The notes below the pieces were generated by a model that did not search any database, was not told the origin of the DNA, and worked only from the letters and a program-made list of their open reading frames with translations. A stretch of DNA of 64,000 nucleotides from the NCBI RefSeq assembly GCF_002732165.1, contig NZ_MRZO01000001.1, forward strand, positions 620,001-684,000. Reading direction: 5' to 3'. The position numbers and the translations under genes are program-made. Shown piece by piece: positions 19,684-30,958 of the stretch. The stretch's first letter is position 1. Each line of letters starts with the position of its first letter. Origin of the DNA: Staphylococcus xylosus. GTDB taxonomy: Bacteria; Bacillota; Bacilli; Staphylococcales; Staphylococcaceae.

Positions 19684-21051
19684 TTAAAATGGTAAATTCA
19701 TACCATTCATCATATTTTCCATTTGCTTACGCTTACCTTTTTTGCCTTTTCCGCCACCAGAAAATTGTTTCATCATTTTCTTCATGTCGTTAAATTGTTT
19801 CATTAGTCTATTTATTTCTTGAACTGAACGGCCAGAACCTTTAGCGATACGTTTTTTACGAGATACATTTAACTTCTCTGGTTCATTACGTTCGCTTGGT
19901 GTCATAGACTGAATAATCGCCTTAATATGATCGATTTGTTTTTCGTTCATATTCAATTTATCCATGCCTTTCATCTTGTTCATACCTGGTATCATTTTCA
20001 TAATATCATCAAGCGGTCCTAGATTTTTAACTTGGTCTAATTGTTCTAAGAAATCTTCTAATGTAAACGATGAAGTACGCATTTTTTTCTCTAAATCTTT
20101 CGCTTTATCTTCATCAACATCTTGTTGCGCTTTTTCAATTAAACTTAATACATCTCCCATACCAAGGATACGTGATGCCATACGTTCAGGATGGAATGGT
20201 TCTAGACCATCGAGTTTTTCACTCATACCTACAAATTTAATTGGTTTTTGAGTTACGGATCTAATGGATAATGCAGCACCACCACGGGTATCTCCATCTA
20301 GTTTCGTCAGTGTTACGCCTGAAACGTCAAGCTGTTCATCGAATGATTGTGCTACATTAACAGCGTCTTGACCTGTCATCGCATCAACAACAAGCATGAT
20401 CTCATCTGGTTTTGTAATTTCTTTAACGTCTGTCAATTCTTCCATTAAGGCCTCATCGACATGTAAGCGGCCTGCTGTATCAATAATTACAAAATCTAAA
20501 TGTTCATCTTTAGCATGATTAATAGCATTTTCAACTATTTGTTGTGGCTTTACTTGATCACCTTCACTGTATACTGGTATATCAATTTGTTTACCTACAG
20601 TTTGTAATTGATCAATTGCGGCTGGACGGTATATATCTGCTGCAACAAGCAGCGGTTTTTTATTATACTTTTTACGCATTAGCAACGCTAATTTACCTGC
20701 AGTTGTTGTTTTACCTGCACCTTGTAAACCAACCATCATTACTACTGTTGGTGGTTTATTAGCCATTGTAATGGTTGAATTTTCCCCACCCATTAATTGA
20801 GTCAGTTCTTCTTGCACTATTTTAATTACTTGTTGTCCAGGTGTTAATGATTTCATTACATCTGAACCTAGTGCTCTATCTGATACAGTTTTGATAAAAT
20901 CTTTAACGACTTTAAAGTTAACGTCTGCTTCTAATAATGCTAATCTAACTTCGCGCATCATTAATTTAATATCAGCTTCTGTGACTTTACCTTTACCACG
21001 GATTTTTTGCATCGTTCCTTGCAAACGATCGGACAATCCTTCAAATGCCAT
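19684..21051 (-). CDS. ffh: Signal recognition particle protein Ffh (SRP54)
   Basis: GTPase that binds signal sequences on the ribosome and delivers them to FtsY. 455 residues. N domain 1-90, G domain with P-loop GLQGAGKTTT (108-117), DTAGRLHVDE and TKLDGDTRGGAALS, then the methionine-rich M domain from about residue 325, ending in a Gly/Lys/Met-rich tail. It follows ylxM by 23 nt and lies in the ftsY-ylxM-ffh operon. Confidence 0.98.
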   Translation of the reverse strand: MAFEGLSDRLQGTMQKIRGKGKVTEADIKLMMREVRLALLEADVNFKVVKDFIKTVSDRALGSDVMKSLTPGQQVIKIVQEELTQLMGGENSTITMANKPPTVVMMVGLQGAGKTTTAGKLALLMRKKYNKKPLLVAADIYRPAAIDQLQTVGKQIDIPVYSEGDQVKPQQIVENAINHAKDEHLDFVIIDTAGRLHVDEALMEELTDVKEITKPDEIMLVVDAMTGQDAVNVAQSFDEQLDVSGVTLTKLDGDTRGGAALSIRSVTQKPIKFVGMSEKLDGLEPFHPERMASRILGMGDVLSLIEKAQQDVDEDKAKDLEKKMRTSSFTLEDFLEQLDQVKNLGPLDDIMKMIPGMNKMKGMDKLNMNEKQIDHIKAIIQSMTPSERNEPEKLNVSRKKRIAKGSGRSVQEINRLMKQFNDMKKMMKQFSGGGKGKKGKRKQMENMMNGMNLPF

Positions 21052-21074
21052 ATCAAATACCTCCTTTGTGTTCT

Positions 21075-21407
21075 CTAGTCTAAATCTTCTAGTGCTTGAA
21101 TGTATTGCTTTATTTTTTCTGGTTCATTAACATGCTGCTTAATTTGTTCATATAATTTTTGTCTTTGTTCAAAATTACGGTATAAACCTAATTTCGTTTC
21201 ATAATCTTCAACTAAATCGCCAGTTCTTCTTATGTTATCATACACTGCTTGTCGACTCACATCAAATGTATCAGCTATCTCGCTTAAAGAATAGTCCTGT
21301 AAATAGAATAACTCTAAATAGTTTCTTTGCTTTTGAGTGAGTAACGCTTGATAAAAGTCAAACAAGTAGTTCATACGAATCGTTTTAATTAAATCATTTT
21401 GACTCAT
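21075..21407 (-). CDS. ylxM: YlxM/p13-like helix-turn-helix protein
   Basis: Small predicted DNA-binding protein always found between ftsY and ffh; its homologue in streptococci assists SRP GTPase activity. 110 residues from [20 protein letters not shown]. The sigma-factor-like helix-turn-helix is [21 protein letters not shown] near residues 40-60. The open frame continues to 21458, but homologues start at this Met, which overlaps the ftsY end by 14 nt, consistent with translational coupling. Confidence 0.93.
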   Translation of the reverse strand: MSQNDLIKTIRMNYLFDFYQALLTQKQRNYLELFYLQDYSLSEIADTFDVSRQAVYDNIRRTGDLVEDYETKLGLYRNFEQRQKLYEQIKQHVNEPEKIKQYIQALEDLD

Positions 21408-22611
21408 CTGAGTGACCATCAATTTCTTCCGCGTTTTTATTTGGCGCTTCATTTTCATCTACATTTTGTTCAATCATATCAGCAAATAGTCCATAAACAT
21501 AACTTTCTGGATTGAATGGTTGTAAATCATCTAATTTTTCACCTAAACCTACATATTTTACTGGTATGTGTAGTTCATTACGTATTGCTAACACGATACC
21601 ACCTTTGGCAGTACCATCTAATTTCGTAAGTACAATACCCGTCACGTTAGTAACTTCTTTAAATGATTTCGCTTGTGACAATGCGTTTTGACCTGTAGTT
21701 GCATCTAAGCATAGTAATACTTCATGAGGTGCTTCTGGGACAGCACGTCCTATGACACGCTTCACTTTTTCTAATTCATTCATTAAATTAGATTTGTTTT
21801 GTAAACGCCCTGCTGTATCACAAATAAGAATATCTACATCCTTACTTTTCGCAGCATTTATTGCATCATACATTACTGCAGCTGGGTCTGAACCTTCGCT
21901 CTGACTCATTACTTCAACTCCAACACGTTCTCCCCAAACTTTAAGTTGTTGAATCGCACCCGCTCTGAATGTATCTCCTGCAGCTAACATTACTTTCTTA
22001 CCTTCTGCTTGATAACGGTGGGCTAATTTACCGATTGTTGTTGTTTTACCAACACCATTGACACCTACCATTAAAATGACATTAAGTCCTTCATTTTCTA
22101 TATTCATTACTTCTGAATTATCATCATCTTGATGATAAATTTCCACTATTTTTTCTACAATAACTTCTCGTAAATCTTCTGTTTCTGAAATATTACGACG
22201 TTGTGCTTCTTCACGCAATTCTTCAACTAATTGCATTACCGTGTTAAATCCAACGTCAGCCGTAATAAGCATTTCTTCTAAAGCTTCGAAGAATTCTTCA
22301 TCAACTTTACGATAACGTGCAATTAAATTGTTAAGTTGAGCTTGGAAGTTTTCACGAGATTTCTCTAATCCTGCTCTAAATTTCGCACCTAATTGCTGTG
22401 CTTCAATTTCTTCAAAGTCTTCTATAGATATTAGGCCATCATCATCAAAATCTGCTTCTTTTAATTTTTTTGGCTTTTTGACTGGTTGTTCATCTTGGGA
22501 CTCATCTATCTCTTTTTGAGAGTCCTCAGATAATTGTTCTAGATCTTCTTGTTGCTTTGGTTCTTCTGAGTTACTAGAAAATTTATCCTTTAATCGTTTG
22601 AAAAAGCTCAT
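21394..22611 (-). CDS. ftsY: SRP receptor FtsY
   Basis: Membrane-associated GTPase that receives the SRP-ribosome complex. 405 residues: an acidic A region of about 90 residues rich in Glu/Gln/Asp, then the N domain, then the G domain with [10 protein letters not shown] near residue 203, [13 protein letters not shown] and [10 protein letters not shown]. Its ATG overlaps the end of smc by four bases (ATGA), so smc, ftsY, ylxM and ffh are transcribed together. Confidence 0.98.
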   Translation of the reverse strand: MSFFKRLKDKFSSNSEEPKQQEDLEQLSEDSQKEIDESQDEQPVKKPKKLKEADFDDDGLISIEDFEEIEAQQLGAKFRAGLEKSRENFQAQLNNLIARYRKVDEEFFEALEEMLITADVGFNTVMQLVEELREEAQRRNISETEDLREVIVEKIVEIYHQDDDNSEVMNIENEGLNVILMVGVNGVGKTTTIGKLAHRYQAEGKKVMLAAGDTFRAGAIQQLKVWGERVGVEVMSQSEGSDPAAVMYDAINAAKSKDVDILICDTAGRLQNKSNLMNELEKVKRVIGRAVPEAPHEVLLCLDATTGQNALSQAKSFKEVTNVTGIVLTKLDGTAKGGIVLAIRNELHIPVKYVGLGEKLDDLQPFNPESYVYGLFADMIEQNVDENEAPNKNAEEIDGHSDESK

Positions 22612-25600
22612 GCTTGTTCCTCCTTAATAACTTCATCAATTGTATTTAAATTCACACTCACTAATTTGGATACACCAGATTCTTGCATCGTTACACCATA
22701 TAATCGGTCTGAAAATTCCATCGTGCCCTTGCGGTGAGTAATCACAATAAATTGTGTTTGGTCTGATAAAGCTTTAAGATATTGTGCATATCTAATAACA
22801 TTTGCTTCGTCCAATGCAGCTTCTACTTCGTCTAATATAACAAATGGTGCTGACCTTACTTTTAATATTGCAAATAATAGAGCAATAGCACTGAGTGCAC
22901 GTTCTCCACCACTTAATAAAGATAAGTGTTGTAGTTTTTTGCCTGGAGGTTGAACAATAATATCTACGCCTGCTGATAAGTAATCGTCATCCGTTAAACG
23001 TAATTCTGCTTGTCCGCCACCAAATAGTGATTTAAACACTTCAGCAAAATGGCCTTGTACAGCATGGAAAGTCTCTTTAAAACGGTCTTTCACTTCTTGA
23101 TCCATTTCTTCTATAAGCTGTTCCAATGTTGCTTTAGCTGCCCTTAAATCAGCACGTTGTTCATCTAAAAATGTATAACGTGCGTTAACTTCCTCAAATT
23201 GTTCAATCGCATTTAGATTAACATGTCCTAATTCTTCAATAGACATTTTTGTTAACTTGACTTTTTTACGCAACACTTCAATATCCTCATCTAATTCATA
23301 TAACTCACTCGCACGTTCATACGTCATATGATAAGTATCATTCAAGTGGTTGATTGCATAATTAATTAGCACATCTAAACGTGATTGCTCAGATTTAATA
23401 TCTTGGTAGCGATTTTCAATAGATAAAATATCTTGATTCGCTTCTTGTAACATTTGATCTGTTTCTTCAATTTTATCATTTAATTCTAGTCTACGCGATT
23501 TCACTTCTTCGATGTCTTGTGCTAATTGAGCTTTAGCATTTTTACTTTGCTCAATATTACTTTGAATTGTCTCAAAGGCTTTTTCACCGGTCATTTCATC
23601 AGAATTAAATAACTTTATTTGGTCATCTAATTTTTCTTGTTGACTAGCAACCGTTGAGAGTTGTTTAGTAATTCTTGTGTGTGTTTGTTTTTGTGCACTC
23701 AATCTTTCTTTTACTACTGCTAAATCCGACTGCTTTTGGTGTAACTGTTGTTGGATTTGTGTTGTACTCTCTTTGCCTTCTTTAGATAATTTTGTATAAA
23801 GGTCAATATCTTCCTCTAACTTTTGTAATTGGGTTTTAATTTCAACCAATTTTTGTTTTTTATCATTTAAGGTTTGCTTGCTCGTTGCACTTTGATATCC
23901 GTCATTTTTTTCAAATTCAAATTCTTCATGTTCATCTTTTAAATGTGCTTCATTTTTTCGTAATCTATCTAACTCTAACTCATAATCATGAACTTTTTGT
24001 TTTGCTGAATTATAAATTTGACTTGTGGCGAAATAGTTTTCGCTAGTACTATCTGCATTTTCTTTGATTTCTTGGAATTGTTTCTCAAATTGAACAGTTT
24101 GCTTTTGATAATCTGCTAATTGTGCACGCATTTTAGCAAGTTCATCTTTTTGTGCTAAAATACTTTTCGATTTTCGATCGCCGCCTCCGGTCATAGATCC
24201 ACCAGGATTAACTATATCTCCATCTAATGTAACAATACGTGTACGGTATCTTATTTTTCGAGCTAGTTCATTAGCATTTTTTAATTCATCAACGACAATT
24301 GTATTACCTAATAAATTTTGTACGACGTTTTGATAATCCGCTTCAACTTGAATCGCTTGAGATGCGATGTTAATAAAACCTTCTGCCTCTTGAGCTGTCG
24401 TCAATATATCACTAGCAATTTGACGTGGTTGAATAACATTTAATGGTAAAAATGTTGCTCTTCCTAAACCGTGTTGTTTAAGATATTGAATCGCTTGACG
24501 TCCTTCTTTTTCAGAATCAACAATAACGTGTTGTAAAGATGCGCCTAAAGCCGTTTCAATAGCTTTAGTTAAATCTGAAGGTACTTGGATAACTTCTGCT
24601 ACCGCACCTCGAATTCCTGTTAACTGATTATTTTTTGCTTTTAATATATGTTTAACTCCATTAAAGAAATAACTATATTCTTCTTGTTGTGTCGCAGCAC
24701 TATCTATACGAGACTTAAGCTTTTCATTGAACCTATATGCCTGATGTAATTTTTCTTCATATTCACTACGTTGTTGTTTGAGTTCTGTTAATTTGTGTTC
24801 ATACTCATTAAGTTGCTGCTCTGCTTTTTTTAATTCTTTCTGTGCCATTGTGCTGTTTTTTTCAGCTTCGTTAATGTCGTGTTGAATTTGTTTCAATTGT
24901 TCAAATGCTTCAAGTAGTCTTGAATCTAAGCGTGATTGTTTAGATTCATTTTCTTGTATCGTATGCTCTAAAAAGCGTATATCATTATTCACATCTGACT
25001 GTTCCGACATCAACTGATAATATTTGTTTTTAATTTCTTCTAACTTTTCATCATGTTGATCATCCGTCACATAAAGTTGAGATTCAAAATATTGTATTTT
25101 TTCATTTAATTCTTTTTGTTGTGATTTAAGTCGATCTATCTCTGTTTGTGCTTCCGCTTTCTCTTGCTTTAATGTAGCAGTTTGATTCAGAAGGCTTTCT
25201 TGCTCTTCTTCAAATCTTGCGTTTGTTTTAGATTGATTCTTTTTACGTTCTTCTAACACATTTAATTGACCCGTATATTTTTCAACTTCTTCTGTAGCTT
25301 TTACGAGTTGATAATTTAAAGATTCGATGCGTTCATCTAATTGCTGTCTTTCAGCTTTAAACTTATTTAGTGATTGTGTGTGTTGAACTTTTTCACCATC
25401 TTTTGTTGATTGCTGGCTTTTTAAATAATTTAACTTTTCGTCTAGTTCGTGGATATTATTGTTATATTGTTCAATATCATAGACCGTTACTAGTACATCA
25501 CTCTTTTCCATTTCTTTTGAAAGATGCTTATATTCTTTGGCAATTGCTGCCTCTTCTCGTAACGGTTCAACCCGACCTTCTAAGTCGTATAAAATATCTT

Positions 25601-26177
25601 CTACTCGTGAAAGGTTATCTTCAGTTTGAGCTAATTTTTGTACTGAAGTTGCCTTTCTTTTTTTATATTTCAACACACCTGCAGACTCTTCTAAAATTTG
25701 TCTTCTATCGATAGGCTTGGCATTTAATATTTCATCTACTCGACCTTGTGAAATAATACTAAACGCTTCTTTTCCTAAACCTGAATCTAAGAATAAATCT
25801 AGAATATCTTTTAACCTTGCTCTATCATTGTTCAGGTAATATTCACTTTCGCCACTTCTATACAAACGACGCGTCACTGTTAATTCATCAGCTTCTACCT
25901 GCAACTTGCCTGCACTATTATCTAACTTTAATTTTACTTCTGCATAATTCTGAGCTTTACGATGTTCTGCGCCGGAAAAAATAATATCTTCCATTTTAGC
26001 ACCACGTAAAGATTTAGCTGACTGCTCACCTAACACCCATTTTATTGCATCAGTGATATTACTTTTCCCACTACCGTTTGGTCCAACTATTGCTGTTACG
26101 CCTTCATCAAACTGAACGTTTGTATGCTCAGCAAAAGATTTAAAACCAAAGGCATCTATAGATTTTAAATAAACCAT
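22608..26177 (-). CDS. smc: Chromosome condensation ATPase SMC
   Basis: Core of the SMC-ScpAB condensin. 1189 residues, as in S. aureus. The Walker A motif GPNGSGKS is at 32-39; long coiled coils at about 165-500 and 670-1000 flank the hinge (about 505-665, with the GAVAEV and GGSMTGGG segments), and the C-terminal head has the LSGGERALSA signature and VILDEVEAALDEAN Walker B. The open frame extends to a TTG at 26192, but that overlaps the ribosome site; GAAGGAGAATAGC places the start at ATG 26177. rnc lies 147 nt upstream. Confidence 0.98.
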   Translation of the reverse strand: MVYLKSIDAFGFKSFAEHTNVQFDEGVTAIVGPNGSGKSNITDAIKWVLGEQSAKSLRGAKMEDIIFSGAEHRKAQNYAEVKLKLDNSAGKLQVEADELTVTRRLYRSGESEYYLNNDRARLKDILDLFLDSGLGKEAFSIISQGRVDEILNAKPIDRRQILEESAGVLKYKKRKATSVQKLAQTEDNLSRVEDILYDLEGRVEPLREEAAIAKEYKHLSKEMEKSDVLVTVYDIEQYNNNIHELDEKLNYLKSQQSTKDGEKVQHTQSLNKFKAERQQLDERIESLNYQLVKATEEVEKYTGQLNVLEERKKNQSKTNARFEEEQESLLNQTATLKQEKAEAQTEIDRLKSQQKELNEKIQYFESQLYVTDDQHDEKLEEIKNKYYQLMSEQSDVNNDIRFLEHTIQENESKQSRLDSRLLEAFEQLKQIQHDINEAEKNSTMAQKELKKAEQQLNEYEHKLTELKQQRSEYEEKLHQAYRFNEKLKSRIDSAATQQEEYSYFFNGVKHILKAKNNQLTGIRGAVAEVIQVPSDLTKAIETALGASLQHVIVDSEKEGRQAIQYLKQHGLGRATFLPLNVIQPRQIASDILTTAQEAEGFINIASQAIQVEADYQNVVQNLLGNTIVVDELKNANELARKIRYRTRIVTLDGDIVNPGGSMTGGGDRKSKSILAQKDELAKMRAQLADYQKQTVQFEKQFQEIKENADSTSENYFATSQIYNSAKQKVHDYELELDRLRKNEAHLKDEHEEFEFEKNDGYQSATSKQTLNDKKQKLVEIKTQLQKLEEDIDLYTKLSKEGKESTTQIQQQLHQKQSDLAVVKERLSAQKQTHTRITKQLSTVASQQEKLDDQIKLFNSDEMTGEKAFETIQSNIEQSKNAKAQLAQDIEEVKSRRLELNDKIEETDQMLQEANQDILSIENRYQDIKSEQSRLDVLINYAINHLNDTYHMTYERASELYELDEDIEVLRKKVKLTKMSIEELGHVNLNAIEQFEEVNARYTFLDEQRADLRAAKATLEQLIEEMDQEVKDRFKETFHAVQGHFAEVFKSLFGGGQAELRLTDDDYLSAGVDIIVQPPGKKLQHLSLLSGGERALSAIALLFAILKVRSAPFVILDEVEAALDEANVIRYAQYLKALSDQTQFIVITHRKGTMEFSDRLYGVTMQESGVSKLVSVNLNTIDEVIKEEQA

Positions 26178-26324
26178 GCTATTCTCCTTCAAGGTGTTCC
26201 TTATCTTGTATCAATTTAGAAACACTTTTACATTAACCTTTAAGTTAATACATTTCTTAATAAACAACATTTTAGAATTAATCCTATCAATGTATTACTT
26301 ATTATAAAAATGCATTTGCTATAT

Positions 26325-27053
26325 TTACTTATTTTTTAATTTTTTATATGCTTGTTCAGCAGCTTTTTGTTCTGATTCTTTTTTAGTCTTTCCTTTTCCT
26401 TCTGCTACGGCTTTATCTTCTAAAATAACTTCAGAAGTAAACAGTCTATGATGTGCTGGTCCTTCTTCATTGATGAGTCGATAAGTCACATCGCCTTGGT
26501 TTTGTCTGTGCACAAACTCTTGAAATTGTGTTTTAAAATCTACCACACCATCTAATTCATCATCTTCTACGTAAGGGAATATAATCTTCTCGGAGAATTT
26601 CCATACTGCTTCTAAACCTTGATCTAAATACAGTGCACCTACAAATGCTTCAAAAGCATCAGAAACTAGTGAAGGACGACTTCTGCCCCCTGTTTTTTCT
26701 TCGCCTTTTCCTAATAAAATTAATTCATTCAATTGAATTTTTTTCGCAAATATTACAAGTGATGGCTCACATACAATTGTTGCACGCATTTTTGTTAAAT
26801 TACCTTCAGGCAATTCTGGATATTTATCAAATAAATAGCGTGAAACCGTCAATTCTAATACCGCATCTCCTAAAAATTCTAATCTTTCATTGTGATCTAA
26901 GCGATCCATATTAAAATCATTTATGAAACTAGAATGCGAAAATGCCTGTTGATATAAATCGACTTGATTAAAATTCAAATCTAATTCTTGCATTTTTTGG
27001 GCAAACTTTTTTTGGAATGCTTGAACCATTTCTTTCTTTTTATGATTGGTCAA
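26325..27053 (-). CDS. rnc: Ribonuclease III
   Basis: Cleaves double-stranded RNA in rRNA processing and in sense/antisense turnover, which is widespread in staphylococci. 242 residues. The signature [14 protein letters not shown] spans 55-68 with catalytic Glu59 and Asp63; the second acidic set lies in [15 protein letters not shown] near residue 135. The dsRNA-binding domain is at about 168-238, ending [16 protein letters not shown]. Lies between acpP and smc as in other Firmicutes. Confidence 0.98.
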   Translation of the reverse strand: MTNHKKKEMVQAFQKKFAQKMQELDLNFNQVDLYQQAFSHSSFINDFNMDRLDHNERLEFLGDAVLELTVSRYLFDKYPELPEGNLTKMRATIVCEPSLVIFAKKIQLNELILLGKGEEKTGGRSRPSLVSDAFEAFVGALYLDQGLEAVWKFSEKIIFPYVEDDELDGVVDFKTQFQEFVHRQNQGDVTYRLINEEGPAHHRLFTSEVILEDKAVAEGKGKTKKESEQKAAEQAYKKLKNK

Positions 27054-27250
27054 TCTCTTTCCTCCTCAGATAAAAACAACTATATGCTAAAATTACTGTA
27101 TACGCTTTTATTCTACGTGAAAGTTCAATAAAACTAAAGAAAAAACTGTTTGTCATATATAAGATTGTTACGCTCTACAACTAGTGTGTAATACATTTAT
27201 ATTAACGTTCAATTAATCTACAGTTTGATTATAGATGTTTCTCAAATAAA

Positions 27251-27284
27251 AAAATCTGAGCCGTTTTTACTACGACTCAGATAT
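27251..27284 (-). terminator. Terminator of acpP
   Basis: Arms ATCTGAGCCGT and ACGACTCAGAT (one mismatch) around an 8-nt loop; on the minus strand T7 follows. It starts 8 nt after the acpP stop and separates acpP from rnc. Confidence 0.88.
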
Positions 27285-27291
27285 TTGCTTA

Positions 27292-27525
27292 TTATTTTTC
27301 AATACTATTGATAAAGTTAACCGCATCACCAACTGTGTTGATTTTTTCAGCTTCTTCATCTGGAATTTCAGTACCAAATTCGTCTTCTAATTCCATTACT
27401 AATTCAGCGATATCTAGTGAGTCAGCGCCTAAATCATCTTTAAAAGATGCATCTTTAGTAACTTTTTCAGCGTCAACACCTAAACGGTCAACTATAATAT
27501 CTTTTACTTTGTCGAAGTTTTCCAC
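27292..27525 (-). CDS. acpP: Acyl carrier protein
   Basis: Carries growing acyl chains on 4'-phosphopantetheine. 77 residues, standard. The attachment site is Ser36 in [10 protein letters not shown]; the protein is strongly acidic. The start codon is GTG (27525), with the near-perfect Shine-Dalgarno AGGAGGTGA. It follows fabG by 157 nt, and a terminator-like hairpin stands directly in front of its ribosome site. Confidence 0.98.
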   Translation of the reverse strand: MENFDKVKDIIVDRLGVDAEKVTKDASFKDDLGADSLDIAELVMELEDEFGTEIPDEEAEKINTVGDAVNFINSIEK

Positions 27526-27543
27526 GTCGATTCACCTCCTTTT

Positions 27544-27567
27544 AAAAAAGTCTAATTATAGACTTTT
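27544..27567 (-). terminator. Hairpin with T-run just upstream of acpP (attenuator or fabG terminator)
   Basis: AAAAGTCTA (27546-27554) pairs with TAGACTTTT (27559-27567) around an ATTA loop; on the minus strand a T6 run follows and the acpP Shine-Dalgarno begins a few bases later. Depending on where transcription starts, it would end the fab operon or attenuate acpP. Confidence 0.6.
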
Positions 27568-27682
27568 ATATTTTCCCATTTTATCAATTGAAATACAAGT
27601 AGTAATTCACAGTATTACACTAGAAAAACTTATATCATGTTCAAACGAACAACGACTTGTGAACAATTGAATAGCTCATAGG

Positions 27683-28423
27683 TTACATATACATGCCACC
27701 ATTGACATGAATTGTTTGACCTGTAATGTATTTAGCTTTTTCAGAAGCTAAAAATGCTACAGTATGAGCAATATCGGAATCTTCACCAAATTCAGCTAAT
27801 GGGATTTGTTCTAACATTTGTGCTTTAAGTTCATCACTTAATGCATCTGTCATATCTGAAACAATAAATCCTGGCGCAACAGCATTAACAGTAATGTGTC
27901 TAGATGCTAATTCTTTTGCAGCTGACTTGGTTAATCCGATAACACCTGCTTTAGTGGCAACATAGTTAGCTTGTCCTGGATTTCCAACCGCGCCAACAAC
28001 GCTTGATAAATTGATGATAGAACCGCCTTTTTGTCTTAACATTTGTGGTGTGACTTTTTGAATACAATTAAAGACACCTTTTAAGTTTGTATCAATGACA
28101 TCATCCCACTCTTGCTCTTTCATTCTCATCAATAAATTATCACGTGTAATACCGGCATTGTTTACAAGTACATCTACTGAGCCAAATTGACTAACTACTT
28201 CTTTAATCATCGCTTTGACTTCATCACCGTTTGCTACATTCGCTTGAATCGCAAAGCTTTCTACGCCTTTAGCTTTGATTTCTTCTACGACAGCATCAGC
28301 TTTCTCTTTATTACCGGCATAATTTACTACAACATTATAACCTTCTTCTGCTAATTGGATAGCAATACTGCGTCCGATACCTCTTGACGCTCCTGTTACT
28401 AATGCACTTTTAGTCATTTTCAT
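27683..28423 (-). CDS. fabG: 3-oxoacyl-[ACP] reductase FabG
   Basis: NADPH-dependent first reduction of fatty-acid elongation. 246 residues. Cofactor motif GASRGIG (11-17), NNAG (88-91), catalytic Ser141, Tyr154 and Lys158 in YVATK. VNGGMYM is the usual C-terminus. The start overlaps fabD by 14 nt. Part of the FapR-controlled cluster fapR-plsX-fabD-fabG. Confidence 0.98.
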   Translation of the reverse strand: MKMTKSALVTGASRGIGRSIAIQLAEEGYNVVVNYAGNKEKADAVVEEIKAKGVESFAIQANVANGDEVKAMIKEVVSQFGSVDVLVNNAGITRDNLLMRMKEQEWDDVIDTNLKGVFNCIQKVTPQMLRQKGGSIINLSSVVGAVGNPGQANYVATKAGVIGLTKSAAKELASRHITVNAVAPGFIVSDMTDALSDELKAQMLEQIPLAEFGEDSDIAHTVAFLASEKAKYITGQTIHVNGGMYM

Positions 28424-29336
28424 TCCAACCTTTCACGTCTTCTAGTGTTTGAATTGAAGTTACTTTTACATCTCTGTTAATTTTTTTAATTAAACCTGAT
28501 AATACTTTGCCAGGGCCAATTTCAATAAATTGATCCACACCTTGATCAATTAACCACTGCGTTGAATTTATGAATTGAACAGGTGAATATAATTGTTCTA
28601 TCATATTTGCTTTAATGACGTTTGCATCAGTTTCACCTTTGGCATGTACATTTTGTACCACGGGATATTGAGCATCTCGCCACTCGAACTGATCAATAAA
28701 TGATGCAAAATCATCTTTGATTACTTGCATCATAGATGAATGGAATGGACCCGATACGGCTAATGGTAAAACACGCTTAGCGCCTAATGATTTACCTTCA
28801 GCTACTAACTGATCAATTAATGTTTTATGACCTGAAACAACGATTTGTCCAGGAGAATTAATATTTGCTGGTTCAATAATTTCCTCTTCAGTTGATAATT
28901 GCTTACATATAGCATCAACTTCCTCGTAGTTCAAACCTAATACAGCCGCCATGCTTCCCACACCATTCGGGAAAGCTTCAGCCATAAGTTGACCACGCTT
29001 TCTTACAATCTTTACTGCGTCTTCGAATTTCAACACATTGCTTGCGACTAAACTCGCATACTCGCCTAAGCTATGCCCCATTGTGTAATCTGCATTCAAC
29101 TCATTTAACGCATTGAATAATGCAATGCTATGGGTTAATAAAGCGGGTTGTGTATTTTCAGTTTGACCAAGTTTTTCTTCGCTATCTGTGAACATTGTTT
29201 CTAAGATATCGAAGTCTAAAGCTTGTTGTGCTTGATTTAAAATTGAAGTTGCTACTTCGTCTTGTTCATATAAATCGTTCGCCATACCAACTTTTTGTGA
29301 ACCTTGGCCTGGAAATATTATCGCTGTTTTACTCAT
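28410..29336 (-). CDS. fabD: Malonyl-CoA:ACP transacylase FabD
   Basis: Makes malonyl-ACP, the elongation unit of type II fatty-acid synthesis. 308 residues. [13 protein letters not shown] opens the protein, the nucleophile is Ser89 in [10 protein letters not shown], and the catalytic histidine is in [11 protein letters not shown] near residue 200. Overlaps plsX by 8 nt and fabG by 14 nt, so the three are tightly coupled. Confidence 0.98.
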   Translation of the reverse strand: MSKTAIIFPGQGSQKVGMANDLYEQDEVATSILNQAQQALDFDILETMFTDSEEKLGQTENTQPALLTHSIALFNALNELNADYTMGHSLGEYASLVASNVLKFEDAVKIVRKRGQLMAEAFPNGVGSMAAVLGLNYEEVDAICKQLSTEEEIIEPANINSPGQIVVSGHKTLIDQLVAEGKSLGAKRVLPLAVSGPFHSSMMQVIKDDFASFIDQFEWRDAQYPVVQNVHAKGETDANVIKANMIEQLYSPVQFINSTQWLIDQGVDQFIEIGPGKVLSGLIKKINRDVKVTSIQTLEDVKGWNEND

Positions 29337-30315
29337 CTTGTGTACCCACCGTTTCTTTCATAGTTTCAACAATTTTTTGTTCACCGGCAATTTTTGCCTG
29401 ACGAATCGCTGAATAAAATGCTTTAGCACTAGAACTACCATGCGCTTTCACTACCGTGCCATTCAGTCCTAATAATACAGATCCACCATACTCAGCATAA
29501 TCCATTTTCGCCATTAATCCTTTTAGGTCTTTTTTCAAAATTAGTGCTGCAACTTTATTTTTTAAGCTGCTTAAAAGTGTTGACTTAAACATTTTACCCA
29601 TCGCTTTAGCTACACCTTCTAAATTTTTCAAAATCATATTACCGGTATAACCATCAGTCACTACAACATCAGCAGCATCATTCATCAATTCTTTAGCTTC
29701 TACGTTACCTGTAAAATGAAAGTCAGTTTGTGTTTCCATTAAATGATAAGCCTTTTTGGTCAATGTATTACCTTTGGCTGCTTCAGTACCAATATTCAAT
29801 AAACTTACTGAAGGTTGTGAAATACCTCTAATCTTTTGTGCATAAATATTACCAAGTTGAGCATATTGCAATAAATGTTCTGCCTTTGCTTCAGCATTTG
29901 CGCCAACATCCATAAACACAAAACCTTTGCCCGAAACTGTTGGCAACGTCACAACTAATGCTGGACGCTCTACACCCTTGATACGGCCGACTATAAATAA
30001 CCCTGCTGACATTAGAGCACCTGTGTTTCCAGCTGAAACACACCCATCTGCTTCTCCAGATTTCACTGCTTCTGCCATTCGAACCATTGAGCTATCTTTT
30101 TTACGCTTAATCGCTCTAACAGGTTCATCGTGCATAGTTATAGACTCTGTACAATGACGTACTTCTACACGGTCATGCTTTAGGGTACATTTTGACTCAT
30201 CACCAAATAAAATGATTTCTAAATCTTCAAATTTGTTAACCGCCATTTCAACAGCTTCCAAAACGATTTCAGGTGCGTCATCTCCACCCATCATATCAAT
30301 CGCTAATTTAACCAT
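29329..30315 (-). CDS. plsX: Phosphate acyltransferase PlsX
   Basis: Converts acyl-ACP to acyl-phosphate for PlsY, linking fatty-acid to phospholipid synthesis; peripheral membrane enzyme. 328 residues from [33 protein letters not shown] and [13 protein letters not shown] are family motifs. The open frame continues to 30381, but GAGGATG places the start at ATG 30315, which overlaps the fapR end by 8 nt. Confidence 0.97.
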   Translation of the reverse strand: MVKLAIDMMGGDDAPEIVLEAVEMAVNKFEDLEIILFGDESKCTLKHDRVEVRHCTESITMHDEPVRAIKRKKDSSMVRMAEAVKSGEADGCVSAGNTGALMSAGLFIVGRIKGVERPALVVTLPTVSGKGFVFMDVGANAEAKAEHLLQYAQLGNIYAQKIRGISQPSVSLLNIGTEAAKGNTLTKKAYHLMETQTDFHFTGNVEAKELMNDAADVVVTDGYTGNMILKNLEGVAKAMGKMFKSTLLSSLKNKVAALILKKDLKGLMAKMDYAEYGGSVLLGLNGTVVKAHGSSSAKAFYSAIRQAKIAGEQKIVETMKETVGTQDE

Positions 30316-30877
30316 TTTGTTCATCCTCACTTGTATAATACATTTTAAATGTTCCTTTAAAAACAATCGTATCTTTAACATACGATTCGACTTTTATAAT
30401 ATAATATTTATTTGTTATTTCACTGGTTTGCGCATTAGCGCGTACCGTTTCGTTTAATTTCACTGGTTTTGTAAACACAACATTACTTTCACTTGTTAAT
30501 ACGACTGATTTATGTATAAGTGCTACACATAAAGAGTTTGCTTGTGCAAATAGAACGTGCCCTCTCGCGATTTTATTTTTGGTGAAGACAGATTCTTCAT
30601 CAATATTAATAATTGAAGTGGCATATTTGTCAGGTTCTACATTAATCACATCACCTATGATTTCATTTCCTTCAATAGAACGGATACTTTCATAGTTTTT
30701 CCTAGCTACAGATTTAATTCGTGTTCTTAACTCAGGAATATTTAAGTGTGTACGATCCAACCTTATTGTTTGGATGCTTACTGAAAATAAAGTACTTAAA
30801 TCTAAATCTGTAATAAACGGATTTTTAGCTATCTCTTTTTTTATTGCGTCACGCCGCTCTTGTTTTTTTAATTTCAT
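30308..30877 (-). CDS. fapR: Fatty-acid and phospholipid biosynthesis regulator FapR
   Basis: Repressor that leaves DNA when malonyl-CoA binds, so lipid genes follow malonyl-CoA level. 189 residues. N-terminal helix-turn-helix at about 20-45 ([19 protein letters not shown]), then a hotdog-fold ligand domain with [17 protein letters not shown] near residue 110. The start is ATG 30877, with GGGAG 10 nt upstream; an upstream TTG would sit on the ribosome site. It heads the plsX-fabD-fabG operon and has its own operator between promoter and start. Confidence 0.97.
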   Translation of the reverse strand: MKLKKQERRDAIKKEIAKNPFITDLDLSTLFSVSIQTIRLDRTHLNIPELRTRIKSVARKNYESIRSIEGNEIIGDVINVEPDKYATSIINIDEESVFTKNKIARGHVLFAQANSLCVALIHKSVVLTSESNVVFTKPVKLNETVRANAQTSEITNKYYIIKVESYVKDTIVFKGTFKMYYTSEDEQNG

Positions 30878-30896
30878 CGCATTCAAACTCCCATGT

Positions 30897-30917
30897 TTTT
30901 AGTACCAAGTCTTAAAC
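30897..30917. promoter_or_regulatory. FapR operator
   Basis: TTTTAGTACCAAGTCTTAA and flanking bases match the FapR palindrome (TTAGTACC...TAA type). It lies just after the predicted start site of the fapR promoter and 20 nt before the start codon, so FapR would block its own operon. The match is by recollection of the consensus. Confidence 0.75.
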
Positions 30918-30928
30918 ACTCCTAACAT

Positions 30929-30958
30929 ATCATAACACTTTCCTTTTCAATTGCTCAA
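30929..30958 (-). promoter_or_regulatory. fapR promoter
   Basis: Minus-strand -35 TTGAGC (30953-30958), 18-nt spacer, -10 TATGAT (30929-30934). Transcription would start around 30922, at the edge of the FapR operator. Confidence 0.75.

Noticed and set aside
22608..26192. Longer TTG start for smc
   Set aside because: The TTG overlaps the Shine-Dalgarno of the ATG at 26177; homologues start MVYLKSID.
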